A stretch of DNA of 64,000 nt from positions 124,001 to 188,000 of the forward strand of contig NZ_PJOM01000005.1 in NCBI RefSeq assembly GCF_002900965.1, written 5' to 3'. The stretch's first letter is position 1. The number at the start of each line of letters is the position of its first letter. The translations under genes and the position numbers were made by a program. Below are positions 55,951 to 64,000 of the stretch, one piece after another. A model generated the notes under the pieces. It did not search any database, was not told the origin of the DNA, and worked only from the letters and a program-made list of their open reading frames with translations. The stretch comes from Pseudotabrizicola formosa. Lineage in GTDB: Bacteria; Pseudomonadota; Alphaproteobacteria; Rhodobacterales; Rhodobacteraceae.

Positions 55951-56082
55951 GCCGCGATTCTTCAAACGCGCTCATCATGACGGGGGGCTTGCCGAAAGGT
56001 GGGCCCCTCTCGCATTTGTGACGCTGGTCAACGCGCGCTTCGGACTTAAGCTGTCAATGGAGTCAGCAGGATGGAGACCGGC

Positions 56083-56970
56083 ATGAACAGATTGACCGCC
56101 AAGGATTTTCACCCCGATCTGCTGGAGCTTTACGATTTTTATGCCCATGGCAAGATCACGAAACGTGAGTTTCTGGATCGGGCAGGCCGGTTCACTGTTG
56201 GCGGCATGACCGCTATGGCGCTCTTGTCGGCAATTTCGCCCAACTATGCGTTGGCCCAGCAGGTGGCCTTTACCGATCCCGACATCGTTGCCGAATACAT
56301 CACTTATCCTTCGCCCAACGGTCATGGCTCGGTGCGCGGCTATCTGGTGCGGCCTGCTGCGGCGACCGGCCGGGTGGCCGCAGTGGTGGTGGTCCACGAA
56401 AACCGCGGGCTGAATCCCTACATTGAGGACGTGGCCCGCCGTGTGGCCAAGGCAGGCTACATCGCGCTGGCCCCGGACGGTCTGTCATCAGTCGGCGGCT
56501 ATCCCGGGAATGACGAAAAAGGGCGTGCGTTGCAGGCCCAGGTCGACCCGACAAAGCTGATGAACGACTTTTTCGCGGCGATCGACTTTCTGATGGCCCA
56601 TGAAACGACCACCGGGAAGGTCGGGATCACCGGCTTCTGCTATGGCGGCGGCGTGTCGAATGCGGCAGCGGTGGCCTACCCGGAGCTGGCTTGCGCCGTG
56701 CCGTTTTACGGGCGTCAGGCCGCGGCGGAAGATGTGCCAAGGATCAACGCTCCCATCCTGCTGCACTATGCCGAACTCGACACCCGCATCAATGAAGGCT
56801 GGCCAGCCTATGAAGCCGCGTTGCAGCAGGCGGGCAAGACCTATGAGGCACATATCTATCCCGGCGTGAACCACGGGTTCCACAATGATTCTACCCCGCG
56901 CTATGATGAAGCGGCGGCCAAGCTGGCCTGGGACCGTACGCTGGAGTGGTTTGCCAAGTATCTCGCCTGA
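56083..56970 (+). CDS. dienelactone hydrolase family protein, exported
   Basis: Alpha/beta hydrolase of 295 residues. An N-terminal region KITKREFLDRAGRF followed by a hydrophobic run to ALAQ looks like a Tat-type signal (KRE-F-L rather than RR). The catalytic Cys is in GFCYGGG, with the His in NHGFHN, as in dienelactone hydrolases, but the natural substrate of exported members is unknown. Start at ATG 56083 with GGAG 6 nt upstream; ATG 56071 is also possible. It lies 132 bp downstream of pstA. Confidence 0.85.
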   Translation: MNRLTAKDFHPDLLELYDFYAHGKITKREFLDRAGRFTVGGMTAMALLSAISPNYALAQQVAFTDPDIVAEYITYPSPNGHGSVRGYLVRPAAATGRVAAVVVVHENRGLNPYIEDVARRVAKAGYIALAPDGLSSVGGYPGNDEKGRALQAQVDPTKLMNDFFAAIDFLMAHETTTGKVGITGFCYGGGVSNAAAVAYPELACAVPFYGRQAAAEDVPRINAPILLHYAELDTRINEGWPAYEAALQQAGKTYEAHIYPGVNHGFHNDSTPRYDEAAAKLAWDRTLEWFAKYLA

Positions 56971-57069
56971 TGCGTCAGATCTGCACGCGGCACAGGTCCG
57001 GGGCTGGCCAGATCGGGGTGACAGTGTGACCGGTTGCACAGGGCCGCATTTTGCGGCATCTGAACCGCC

Positions 57070-57435
57070 ATGGTTCTGCGTCTGATCATGCGGTTGCGCC
57101 GTCTTGTCCTGATCGCCTTGCTGGCGGTTGGCCTCGCTGTTTCCGGTTTCGGACATCGCGCCCCGATGGCACAGGATGCGCAACTCGAGGCGCTTTTGCT
57201 GTCCGGCTTTACCATGGCCGATCTGTGCACCCCGTCCGGCTCGGATGAGGCGGCATCTGCTGTTCCCTGCCTTGCCTGCACGCCCTCGGGTCCGGTTCTT
57301 ATTCCTGCCCTGGGCTGCATGTTGCGCCCGGCGGATGTGCAGGTGCTTGCGGCCGTGTTTGCCCCGCGCGAACGCAGAACCGTCGCCAGCGTTCATGACC
57401 CCGCCCACGCGCCGCGTGCGCCGCCCCTGGCCTGA
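57070..57435 (+). CDS. small exported hypothetical protein with a CxxC motif (DUF2946-like)
   Basis: Predicted 121-residue protein with an N-terminal hydrophobic segment (LVLIALLAVGLAVSGFG) and the motif PCLACTPSG in the middle. It sits 72 bp upstream of a copper-chaperone gene, so a metal-linked role is plausible; short proteins of this kind (DUF2946) often accompany copper uptake genes. The sequence does not allow a firm assignment. Start at ATG 57070 or 57088; both lack a strong ribosome-binding site. Confidence 0.55.
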   Translation: MVLRLIMRLRRLVLIALLAVGLAVSGFGHRAPMAQDAQLEALLLSGFTMADLCTPSGSDEAASAVPCLACTPSGPVLIPALGCMLRPADVQVLAAVFAPRERRTVASVHDPAHAPRAPPLA

Positions 57436-57507
57436 TCCTGTCTGTCTGAATCCTATCCAGTCCTGACAGCCGGCACAGTGCCGCGCTCAAGCCAAAAGGC
57501 AATTATC

Positions 57508-58005
57508 ATGAATGCTCGTCTTTCTTCGTTCCGTCTGGCCCCCTCGCTGCTGGCCCTATGTGCAGCGCTTGCCCTGGCAACCGCTGGGCACGCCCATGGC
57601 GTCACTGCGGGTGATCTGGAAATCATCCATCCCAATATCCTTGCACCGGCACCTTCGGCCAAGTCGGCGGCGGGCTATATGGGCATCGCCAATGCCGGCA
57701 CCACCGCGGATCGGTTGATCGGCATCGAAGTGCCCACGGTCGCGCGGTCCGAACTGCACACCACCGAACACGGCACCGATGGCGTGGCGCGGATGATGCA
57801 TGTCGACGGCATCGAGATCCCGCCGGGTGAAACCGTTCTGCTGGAGCGTGGCGGCATGCATATCATGCTCATGGGCCTGACCGGCCCATTGGTCGAAGGC
57901 CAGATGGTGCCTGGCACACTGGTCTTCGAAAATGCGGGCCGGGTCGAGGTCGAGTTCAGCGTCGACCCGTCGGATGGCGTCGATCATTCCGACATGGGAC
58001 ACTGA
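57508..58005 (+). CDS. periplasmic copper chaperone (PCu(A)C family)
   Basis: Protein of 165 residues with a signal peptide (LLALCAALALATAGHA) and PCuAC motifs: SAAGYMGIANAGT, ELHTTEHG, ARMMHVDGIEIPPGETVLLERGGMHIMLMGL with the Cu(I)-binding His and Met residues. Such proteins deliver copper to cytochrome oxidase. A second metal-rich tail ends in DHSDMGH. Start at ATG 57508 with AAGG 8 nt upstream. Confidence 0.9.
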   Translation: MNARLSSFRLAPSLLALCAALALATAGHAHGVTAGDLEIIHPNILAPAPSAKSAAGYMGIANAGTTADRLIGIEVPTVARSELHTTEHGTDGVARMMHVDGIEIPPGETVLLERGGMHIMLMGLTGPLVEGQMVPGTLVFENAGRVEVEFSVDPSDGVDHSDMGH

Positions 58006-58044
58006 TCCCGCAACCCCCCGTGGCGGTCTGCTGCCACGGGGCTC

Positions 58045-58920
58045 CTATCGGTAGCGCCGGAAAAACCGTGATCGGTCGTACAGCGTTTCCATCCGTTTCA
58101 TCCGGCCTTCGGTTTCCGCCCATGTCCGGCTTTGCACACTGGCGAGCAGCGTTTCCACCAAGACCAGAATCGACACTGTGGAATCCCAGGCCGAAGGCGC
58201 CTCGATATGTGCGGTCAGGGTGTGGCGGGCGTGCGCGGCGGCGGGGCTGACCCAACGGTCGGTGATCACCACCACCTCTGCCCCCTGTTCCACCGACAAT
58301 TCCACCAACTGGAGCACCGAGTTTTCATAGCGGCGGATATCGAACGCCACCAGAACATCGCCGGGCTTCATGTCCAGCAGGGCGGGGGGCCAGGTGTTCG
58401 ACATGTCGGACAACAATGTGACCTCGGGCCGCACCACCTTCATCAACGATACAAGATAGTCGGCATGGGCATGGGTGATGCGCCCGCCCATGGCAAAGAT
58501 CCGGCGCGACGGGTCGGCCAGAAGGTTGGCCACCGCGTCGAAATCGCCATGGTTGATCTGACTCAGCGTCGCTTGCAGATTGGCCACCACCGCGGCGGCA
58601 AAGCGGTTCAGGATATGGGTGTCGGGTGCCCCCCCGGCCCAACGATCGTGCTTGACCAGCGGCGATTCGAGCATCGCCCCCACTTCACCGCGCAGGGCCG
58701 ACTGAAAGTCAGGGTAGCCCCGGTAGCCCAGCTTCTGACACAGGCGCACCACGGTGGGGGTCGAGACCTCTGCCGCCCGTGCCAGGGCCGTGATGGAGCC
58801 AAGCGCTGCCACCGGATACTGGCGCAGGATATGGGTTGCCACCTGGCGTTCTGCGCGGGTCAGATCGGGCAGAGCGGCGCGCAGCCTGTCTTCAACGCCA
58901 AGGGGAAGGTCCATATCCAT
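58045..58920 (-). CDS. RpiR-family transcriptional regulator
   Basis: Regulator of 291 residues: N-terminal RpiR helix-turn-helix (LTRAERQVATHILRQYPVAALGSITALARAAEVSTPTVVRLCQKLGYRGYPDFQ) and a C-terminal SIS domain (about residues 115-260), which usually binds a phosphosugar or related ligand. Start at ATG 58920 or 58914; a longer frame begins at 58980. Divergent from the hydrolase-TRAP unit at 59093, which it probably controls. AT-rich palindromes lie in between. Confidence 0.9.
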   Translation of the reverse strand: MDMDLPLGVEDRLRAALPDLTRAERQVATHILRQYPVAALGSITALARAAEVSTPTVVRLCQKLGYRGYPDFQSALRGEVGAMLESPLVKHDRWAGGAPDTHILNRFAAAVVANLQATLSQINHGDFDAVANLLADPSRRIFAMGGRITHAHADYLVSLMKVVRPEVTLLSDMSNTWPPALLDMKPGDVLVAFDIRRYENSVLQLVELSVEQGAEVVVITDRWVSPAAAHARHTLTAHIEAPSAWDSTVSILVLVETLLASVQSRTWAETEGRMKRMETLYDRSRFFRRYR

Positions 58921-58988
58921 GCCTTTCCTGCCAGAATTGTGCCCCGCATAACGCCAGCGGAACGGTCGATTGCGCATCACTGTGCTGG

Positions 58989-59034
58989 ATTTCCGAAATG
59001 ATTGTAACAGAAAATGCGCAGAAGAAAAATTCTT
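58989..59034. promoter_or_regulatory. candidate RpiR operators in the divergent region
   Basis: Two perfect palindromes lie between rpiR and the 59093 gene: ATTTC-C-GAAAT (58989-58999) and AAGAA-AAA-TTCTT (59022-59034). A TTGACA at 59033-59038 could be a -35 element, so the second palindrome overlaps the promoter. RpiR sites often carry GAAA/TTTC arms. Confidence 0.45.
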
Positions 59035-59092
59035 GACAGAACCGTGTCAGATCAGGAACCCTGACGATACCAAGAGGGGCACCGAGTCACTG

Positions 59093-59860
59093 ATGAGCCT
59101 GCAGTCCATCCAGACCGATTTTGTGGCATCTGTCGAAAACCGCGATGCTGCAGGGGCCATTCTGCTGGTCTGCGAGCACGCGAGCAACGCTTTTCCAGCG
59201 CCCTGGGGCCGGCTTGGCCTGACCGATGCGCAAGCCCGTGCCCATGTGGCCTGGGACCCGGGCGCGCTGGACCTGTCGCGCGCCCTTGCCGCACGTCTGG
59301 ATGCCGCGCTGGTGCATGCCCCGGCCAGCCGGTTGATCTATGATCTGAACCGTGGCCCCAACCGCGCCGATGCCATGGCCCCGAGGTCCGAGGTGCACGA
59401 CATTCCTGGCAACACGGGCCTGACCCCGCTGGACCGCCTGCACCGGGCCGAGGCGCTGTATCTGCCGTTTCACACCAGCCTGCAGGCCGAGATCGTGCGG
59501 CGACTGGCGCTCGGTCGGCCAACGGTTCTGATCACGATCCATTCCTTTACGCCGGTCTATCACGGTCAGCACCGCGCGGTGGAGTTCGGCGTGATCCATG
59601 ATGCCGATGACCGCATGGCCCGGGCCATTGTGGCGGCGGCACAGGACCTGTCCGGGCTGGCCTGCGCGCTGAATGAACCTTATTCCGCTGCCGATGGTGT
59701 GACCCATACCTTGCGCCTGCACGCCACGCCCTATGGTCTGGCCAATGCGATGCTGGAAATACGCAATGATCTGATTGCCACGCCCGGCCAGGTGGAGGCC
59801 ATGGCCAGTCAACTGGCCCCGGTGCTGCAAACGGCACTTGCCACCATGGCGGAGGGCTGA
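59093..59860 (+). CDS. N-formylglutamate amidohydrolase superfamily protein (COG3931 type)
   Basis: Protein of 255 residues. VCEHASNAFPAPWG, HVAWDPGALDLSRALAARL, SRLIYDLNRGPNRADAM and LITIHSFTPVYHGQ form the metal and substrate region, homologous to HutG but in a different subgroup. The hut locus already has its own HutG, so this protein likely cleaves another formyl- or acyl-amino compound. It heads a TRAP transporter and glutamine-synthetase-like unit. Start at ATG 59093; the upstream part is promoter sequence. Confidence 0.82.
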   Translation: MSLQSIQTDFVASVENRDAAGAILLVCEHASNAFPAPWGRLGLTDAQARAHVAWDPGALDLSRALAARLDAALVHAPASRLIYDLNRGPNRADAMAPRSEVHDIPGNTGLTPLDRLHRAEALYLPFHTSLQAEIVRRLALGRPTVLITIHSFTPVYHGQHRAVEFGVIHDADDRMARAIVAAAQDLSGLACALNEPYSAADGVTHTLRLHATPYGLANAMLEIRNDLIATPGQVEAMASQLAPVLQTALATMAEG

Positions 59861-59863
59861 TCG

Positions 59864-60370
59864 ATGCCGCGTTTTGCCCTTGCCTTCGTGCGGCTGGTGG
59901 ACCGCCTGAATTACGGCGTGGGCCGTATGGCGATGTACCTTTTGTTTGTTCTGATGGGCATCCTGATGTGGTCTACCATCAGCAAGGCCGCCTTCACCCC
60001 ATCGCTCTGGACGCTGGAAATGGCCCAGTTCGTGATGGTGGCCTATTTTGTGCTGGGCGGACCCTATGCGATGCAGATGGGCAGCCATGTGCGCATGGAC
60101 CTGTTCTATGCGAAGCAAAGCCCGGTGCGGCAGGCGTGGTGGGATGCGATCACCGTGCTGGCACTGATCTTCTATCTTGGGGTGATGCTTTGGGGGGCCG
60201 TCGATTCCACCCTGTATTCGCTGCAATACAACGAACGCAGCCCCACAGCCTGGCGACCCTATCTCTGGCCGATCAAGGTGATCCTTTGTGTCGGATTTTT
60301 TCTCATGCTGTTGCAGGCCCTCGCTGCGCTGATCCGTGACCTGGCCACCATCCGCGGGGACACCATCTGA
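59864..60370 (+). CDS. TRAP transporter small permease (DctQ)
   Basis: Four-helix membrane protein of 168 residues. Membrane segments include YLLFVLMGILMWSTISKAAF, and SLWTLEMAQFVMVAYFVLGGPYAMQMGSHVRMDLFY has the DctQ signature of helix 2. It begins 3 bp after the amidohydrolase and overlaps the large permease by one base. Forms the transporter with DctM and the binding protein at 61762. Confidence 0.9.
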   Translation: MPRFALAFVRLVDRLNYGVGRMAMYLLFVLMGILMWSTISKAAFTPSLWTLEMAQFVMVAYFVLGGPYAMQMGSHVRMDLFYAKQSPVRQAWWDAITVLALIFYLGVMLWGAVDSTLYSLQYNERSPTAWRPYLWPIKVILCVGFFLMLLQALAALIRDLATIRGDTI

Positions 60371-61713
60371 TGCCCTATGAGATGATTGCCGCCCTGATGT
60401 TCTCGACCATGCTGCTGATGATGATGACCGGGCAGCGGGTGTTCGGCATCATCGGCTTTGTTGCGGTGGTGGCGGCCATTCTGCTCTGGGGGCAGGGGGG
60501 CGAGCAGATGGGCTTTTCCGCCACGATGAAGCTGATGCGCTGGTATCCGCTGTTGAGCCTGCCGATGTTCGTGTTCATGGGCTATGTGATGTCGGAATCG
60601 CGGCTGGCCGATGATCTGTACCGCATGTTCTACCTGTGGTTTGGCCGGGTGCGCGGCGGTCTGGCGGTGGGGACGATCCTGCTGATGGTGCTGATCTCCG
60701 CAATGAACGGGCTTTCGGTCGCCGGCATGGCCATCGGGTCAACGATCGCGCTGCCCGAACTGCTGAAGCGCGGCTATGACAAGCGCATGGTCACCGGCGT
60801 CATTCAGGCGGGCTCCAGCCTTGGCATTCTGATCCCGCCTTCCGTCGTGCTGGTGCTCTATGCGATGATCGCCCGCGCGCCGGTGTCAGAGTTGTGGCTG
60901 GCGGGGCTGATGCCGGGCCTGCTGATGGCGGCCATGTTCATCCTTTATATCCTTCTGCGCTGCCGGTGGCAGCCCTGGCTCGCCCCGGCGCTGTCGGCCG
61001 AAGAGGCGTCGCAGATCACCCGGGCCGAAAAGCTGCGCAGCCTGCGGGCGGGGCTGCTGCCTTTTGTCATCTTCGGCGCGATGATGCTGCCCTTCATCTA
61101 TGGCTGGACCTCTTTGGTCGAAAGCAGCGTGATCGGTGTGGCGGCAACTGTGGTCGGGGCGGTGATCAAAGGCACCTTCACCCGCCAGGTTTTTGAGGTT
61201 GCGACCCGCAATACTTTGGGCATCACCTGCATGTTCATGTGGGTGATCCTCGCCGCCTTGTCCTTCGGCGCGGTGTTTGACGGGCTCGGCGCGGTCAGGG
61301 CGGTTGAGACGCTGTTTGTCGACCGGCTGCACATGAGCCCCTGGACGATCCTGATCCTGATGCAGCTGTCCTTCCTGCTGATGGGGATGTTTCTGGATGA
61401 CACGGCGATGCTGGTGATCGTGGCACCCCTGTATGTGCCGCTGGTCGCAATGCTGGATTTCGGGATGCCGCGGCTGGATGTGCTGGTCTGGTACGGGGTG
61501 CTGTATACCATCACCTGCCAGATTGCTTACCTCACGCCGCCATTTGGGTATAACCTGTTCCTGATGCGGGCCTTTGCGCCCAAGGAAATCAGCATGGGCG
61601 ATATTTATCGCTCGGTCACGCCGTTTGTCGGGGTGATGATTGTGACCCTTGGGCTGATCATGGCCTTTCCACAAATCGCGCTTTGGCTGCCGCATCTGAT
61701 CTATCGAAACTGA
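60370..61713 (+). CDS. TRAP transporter large permease (DctM)
   Basis: Multi-spanning permease of 447 residues of the DctM/Siat type: SLPMFVFMGYVMSESRLADDLY, SAMNGLSVAGMAIGSTIALPELLKRGYDKRM, GSSLGILIPPSVVLVLYAMIA and the C-terminal YLTPPFGYNLFLMRAFAPKE. It imports organic solutes with a sodium gradient. The start overlaps the DctQ stop. Confidence 0.93.
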   Translation: MPYEMIAALMFSTMLLMMMTGQRVFGIIGFVAVVAAILLWGQGGEQMGFSATMKLMRWYPLLSLPMFVFMGYVMSESRLADDLYRMFYLWFGRVRGGLAVGTILLMVLISAMNGLSVAGMAIGSTIALPELLKRGYDKRMVTGVIQAGSSLGILIPPSVVLVLYAMIARAPVSELWLAGLMPGLLMAAMFILYILLRCRWQPWLAPALSAEEASQITRAEKLRSLRAGLLPFVIFGAMMLPFIYGWTSLVESSVIGVAATVVGAVIKGTFTRQVFEVATRNTLGITCMFMWVILAALSFGAVFDGLGAVRAVETLFVDRLHMSPWTILILMQLSFLLMGMFLDDTAMLVIVAPLYVPLVAMLDFGMPRLDVLVWYGVLYTITCQIAYLTPPFGYNLFLMRAFAPKEISMGDIYRSVTPFVGVMIVTLGLIMAFPQIALWLPHLIYRN

Positions 61714-61761
61714 GGTGCGGACATACCGCGCCCATTCCCCCACCAACAAGAGGTATCAAAG

Positions 61762-62814
61762 ATGACAACATCCAGACGTTCCTTTCTGACCAAGACCGCC
61801 AGCCTCGCCGTGGGCGCTGGGGCGGCAACCCTTGCCACCCCCGCAGTCACCCGCGCGCAGGACGTGATCAAATGGCGGATGCAGACCTATGCCGGGGCGG
61901 CATTGGGCGAAGAGGTGGTGAAACCCGCCATCGACGCCTTCAACCGCATGGCTGCCGGCCAGATGGAGATTGAGCTGTTCTACGCCGATCAGCTGGTGCC
62001 TACAGGTGAGCTGTTTCAGGCCATGCAGCGCGGGACCATCGACTGCGTGCAGTCGGATGACGATTCCATGGCCTCGCCCACCGAGGTGACCGTGTTCGGC
62101 GGCTACTTTCCGATGGCGCTGCGCTACAGCCTCGATGTGCCGGCGCTGTTCAACAAATACGGGCTCAAGGAAATTTGGGAAGAAGAATATGCCAAGGTGG
62201 GCGTCAAGCACATCTCGGCCGGGGCCTGGGATCCGTGCCATTTTGCGACCAAGGATCCGATCAACAGCCTCGCAGATCTGCAGGGCAAACGCATCTTCAC
62301 CTTCCCCACCGCTGGCCGTTTCCTGACCCAGTTCGGCGTGGTGCCTGTCACCCTGCCGTGGGAGGATATCGAGGTTGCAGTGCAGACCGGCGAGCTGGAT
62401 GGCATCGCATGGTCGGGCATCACCGAGGTCTACACGGTGGGCTGGTCGAATGTGACCAACTACTTCCTGACCAACAATATCTCGGGTGCATGGATCGGGC
62501 ATTTCTTTGCCAATATGGACAAGTGGAATGCTTTGCCGCCGCATCTGCAGGAAATGCTGGCGACCTGTTTTGAGCAGTCGCATTACTACCGCCAGCACTG
62601 GTACTGGGCCGGTGAGGCTGACCTGCGCCTGAACGGCGGCAAGCTGCAGCTGACCACCATTCCCGATGAGGAATGGGCCACTGTAGAGGCGGCCGCCGTG
62701 ACGTTCTGGGATGAAATCGCCGCTGAATCCGAGGTCAAGGCCAAGGTTGTGGCGATCTTCAAACAGTATAACGAGGTGCAGCAAAAGGCCGGGCGCCCCT
62801 ATCGCTATGGCTGA
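61762..62814 (+). CDS. TRAP transporter substrate-binding protein (DctP)
   Basis: Periplasmic protein of 350 residues with a twin-arginine signal (SRRSFLTKTASLAVGAGAATLA, cleavage near TRAQ). The mature start VIKWRMQTYAGAALGEE and AGAWDPCHFATKDPI identify a DctP-type protein. AAGAGGT precedes ATG 61762. The ligand cannot be inferred from sequence; the amidohydrolase and glutamine-synthetase neighbours suggest a nitrogen-containing carboxylate or amine. Confidence 0.9.
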   Translation: MTTSRRSFLTKTASLAVGAGAATLATPAVTRAQDVIKWRMQTYAGAALGEEVVKPAIDAFNRMAAGQMEIELFYADQLVPTGELFQAMQRGTIDCVQSDDDSMASPTEVTVFGGYFPMALRYSLDVPALFNKYGLKEIWEEEYAKVGVKHISAGAWDPCHFATKDPINSLADLQGKRIFTFPTAGRFLTQFGVVPVTLPWEDIEVAVQTGELDGIAWSGITEVYTVGWSNVTNYFLTNNISGAWIGHFFANMDKWNALPPHLQEMLATCFEQSHYYRQHWYWAGEADLRLNGGKLQLTTIPDEEWATVEAAAVTFWDEIAAESEVKAKVVAIFKQYNEVQQKAGRPYRYG

Positions 62815-62832
62815 TGTTTCGCATGCGAAACA
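62815..62832. promoter_or_regulatory. 18-bp perfect palindrome before the glutamine-synthetase-like gene
   Basis: TGTTTCGCATGCGAAACA reads the same on both strands and starts directly at the end of the TRAP binding-protein gene, 73-90 bp upstream of the next start. It has TTTC/GAAA arms like the RpiR-site candidates at 58989. A GC hairpin at 62836-62858 follows it. Confidence 0.5.
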
Positions 62833-62835
62833 AGG

Positions 62836-62858
62836 GGGGTGCGCAGTCGGCGCGCCCC
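62836..62858 (+). terminator. hairpin after the TRAP binding-protein gene
   Basis: GGGGTGCGC pairs with GCGCGCCCC (one G-U wobble) around a 5-nt loop. No U-tract, so it may be a weak terminator or mRNA 3' stabiliser. Confidence 0.4.
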
Positions 62859-62904
62859 TGTCTATGCAAGACCATGATCGAATAATGACGGACGGGGATA
62901 AGGA

Positions 62905-64000
62905 ATGCCGGGCAATCTGACGCTGGACGCTTTGCGCGAAATGGTGGACGCGGGCACTGTTGACACGGTTCTGGTGGCTGCGGTCGACATGCAGGGCCGC
63001 CTGATGGGCAAACGGTTTCATGCCCGGTTCTTTCTGGATGGCGGCTACAAGGAAACCCATTGTTGCAACTACCTGCTGGCGGTCGACATGGAGATGACCA
63101 CGGTGCCGGGATATAAATCCGCCGGCTGGGAGCAGGGTTACGGCGATTACATGATGAAGCCGGATCTCGACACGATGCGTGTGGTGCCATGGCTGCCGGG
63201 CACGGCGCTGGTGCTGGCTGATCTGATGGACCATGCGGGCAAGGAAGACATCACTGTAAGCCCGCGCGCCATTCTGAAACGTCAGGTCGCCCGCGCGCGC
63301 GCCTTGGGGTTTGAGCCGATGATGGCGACGGAGCTGGAGTTCTACATCTTCGAAAACGCCTATGACGACCTGCGCGATGGCGGGCTTGCCCGGCTGAAGC
63401 CGATTTCCGGCTATAACGAGGATTATCACATCTTCCAGACCACCAAGGAAGAAGGGCTGATGCGCGATGTGCGCAACGGTCTGTACGCCGCCGGCATTCC
63501 GGTGGAGAACACCAAAGGCGAAGCGGATGCCGGCCAGCATGAGGTGAATTACCGCTATTCTGACGCGCTGGATACGGCGGACAACCACATCATCGTCAAG
63601 CAAGCGGTCAAGGACATTGCCCATGCCAAGGGCAAATCGGTGACCTTCATGGCCAAGTATGACCACCGCAAGGCCGGGTCTTCCAGCCATGTGCACCAAA
63701 GCCTGTGGACCAAGGACGGCAAGCCGGTGTTCTACGATCACGACGACGCAAACGGCATGTCGGCCACGATGAAGCAGTTTGTGGCCGGTCAATTGGCACA
63801 TGCGCAGGAAATCACCGCTTTCCTTGCGCCTTACGTGAACAGTTACAAGCGCTTCACCATCGGCATGTTTGCGCCCACCAAAGCCGTGTGGAGCGCAGAC
63901 AACCGTACCGCGGGGTTTCGCGTCTGCGGCGCGCATACCAAGGCGGTACGGGTCGAATGCCGCATACCGGGCAGTGACGTGAACCCGTATCTGGCCTGTG
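62905..64000 (+). CDS. glutamine synthetase family protein (gamma-glutamyl ligase, PuuA/GlnT-like), 3'-truncated
   Basis: The frame is open from ATG 62905 (AAGGA upstream) to the window end, 365 codons. VDMQGRLMGKR, MATELEFYIFE, GEADAGQHEVNYRY, MAKYDHRKAGSSSHVHQSLW and APTKAVWSADNRTAGFRVCG are glutamine-synthetase active-site regions. The ELEFY and GQHE motifs keep the metal ligands. The sequence groups by eye with gamma-glutamylamine or GlnT-type ligases rather than housekeeping GlnA. It probably ligates glutamate to an amine derived from the TRAP substrate. Confidence 0.85.
   Translation, partial: MPGNLTLDALREMVDAGTVDTVLVAAVDMQGRLMGKRFHARFFLDGGYKETHCCNYLLAVDMEMTTVPGYKSAGWEQGYGDYMMKPDLDTMRVVPWLPGTALVLADLMDHAGKEDITVSPRAILKRQVARARALGFEPMMATELEFYIFENAYDDLRDGGLARLKPISGYNEDYHIFQTTKEEGLMRDVRNGLYAAGIPVENTKGEADAGQHEVNYRYSDALDTADNHIIVKQAVKDIAHAKGKSVTFMAKYDHRKAGSSSHVHQSLWTKDGKPVFYDHDDANGMSATMKQFVAGQLAHAQEITAFLAPYVNSYKRFTIGMFAPTKAVWSADNRTAGFRVCGAHTKAVRVECRIPGSDVNPYLAC

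Noticed and set aside
61756-63936. 726-codon open frame antisense to the TRAP binding protein and the ligase
   Set aside because: Spans two well-supported opposite-strand genes and their gap; no recognisable domain.

Overview
This window is a high-GC chromosomal segment from an alphaproteobacterium, most likely a member of the Rhodobacterales/Paracoccaceae. That placement is inferred from codon style, protein sequences, tight ATGA gene overlaps and family content (Pot, Ugp, Pst and TRAP transporters, GbcAB, NasTS, HutF-type Hut pathway). I see no rRNA, tRNA, CRISPR array, insertion sequence or phage gene. It reads as a dense array of nutrient-acquisition and small-nitrogen-compound catabolism operons.

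Layout. 1-2156: end of a spermidine/putrescine-type ABC transporter operon. 2210-5206: a MATE exporter, an XRE-cupin regulator and an EamA-type exporter. 5244-9420: ugpBAEC glycerol-3-phosphate importer (minus strand), with an intrinsic terminator-like hairpin between ugpB and ugpA. 9747-13499: sulfate importer cysA-sbp-cysT-cysW (minus). 13723-16038: glycine betaine monooxygenase gbcAB (minus). 16370-27573: nitrate assimilation (nasT, nasS, a structured leader, nrtABC, nirBD, nasA, cobA). 27570-31837: five overlapping or abutting minus-strand genes resembling a phospholipid-to-glycolipid replacement cluster (PlcP-like phosphoesterase, GT21 and GT2 glycosyltransferases, DedA protein, epimerase). 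31976-39849: complete five-step histidine utilisation locus (hutF divergent from hutIHGUD, hutC convergent). 39913-51710: a co-directional minus-strand locus with a second Pot-type transporter, an amidase, a YtcJ-like amidohydrolase, a RidA protein, a DUF1028 protein, a LysR regulator, an FAD monooxygenase and a Rieske oxygenase. 52007-55950: pstSCA with a clear Pho box but no adjacent pstB. 56083-58005: a dienelactone hydrolase and a copper-chaperone pair. 58045-64000: an RpiR regulator, an N-formylglutamate-amidohydrolase-like enzyme, a TRAP transporter and a partial glutamine-synthetase-family gene.

How the genes may work together. Three loci (ugp, the plcP-like cluster, pst) fit a phosphate-scarcity response. 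Several others recover nitrogen from nitrate, betaine, histidine and at least two unidentified N-compounds. The most interesting undescribed item is the 39.9-51.7 kb locus. Two copies of the same palindrome (GCTTAGG-N5-CCTAAGC) lie at the same distance (89 nt) upstream of two of its genes, which points to a specific LysR regulon for an unknown amide or amine substrate.
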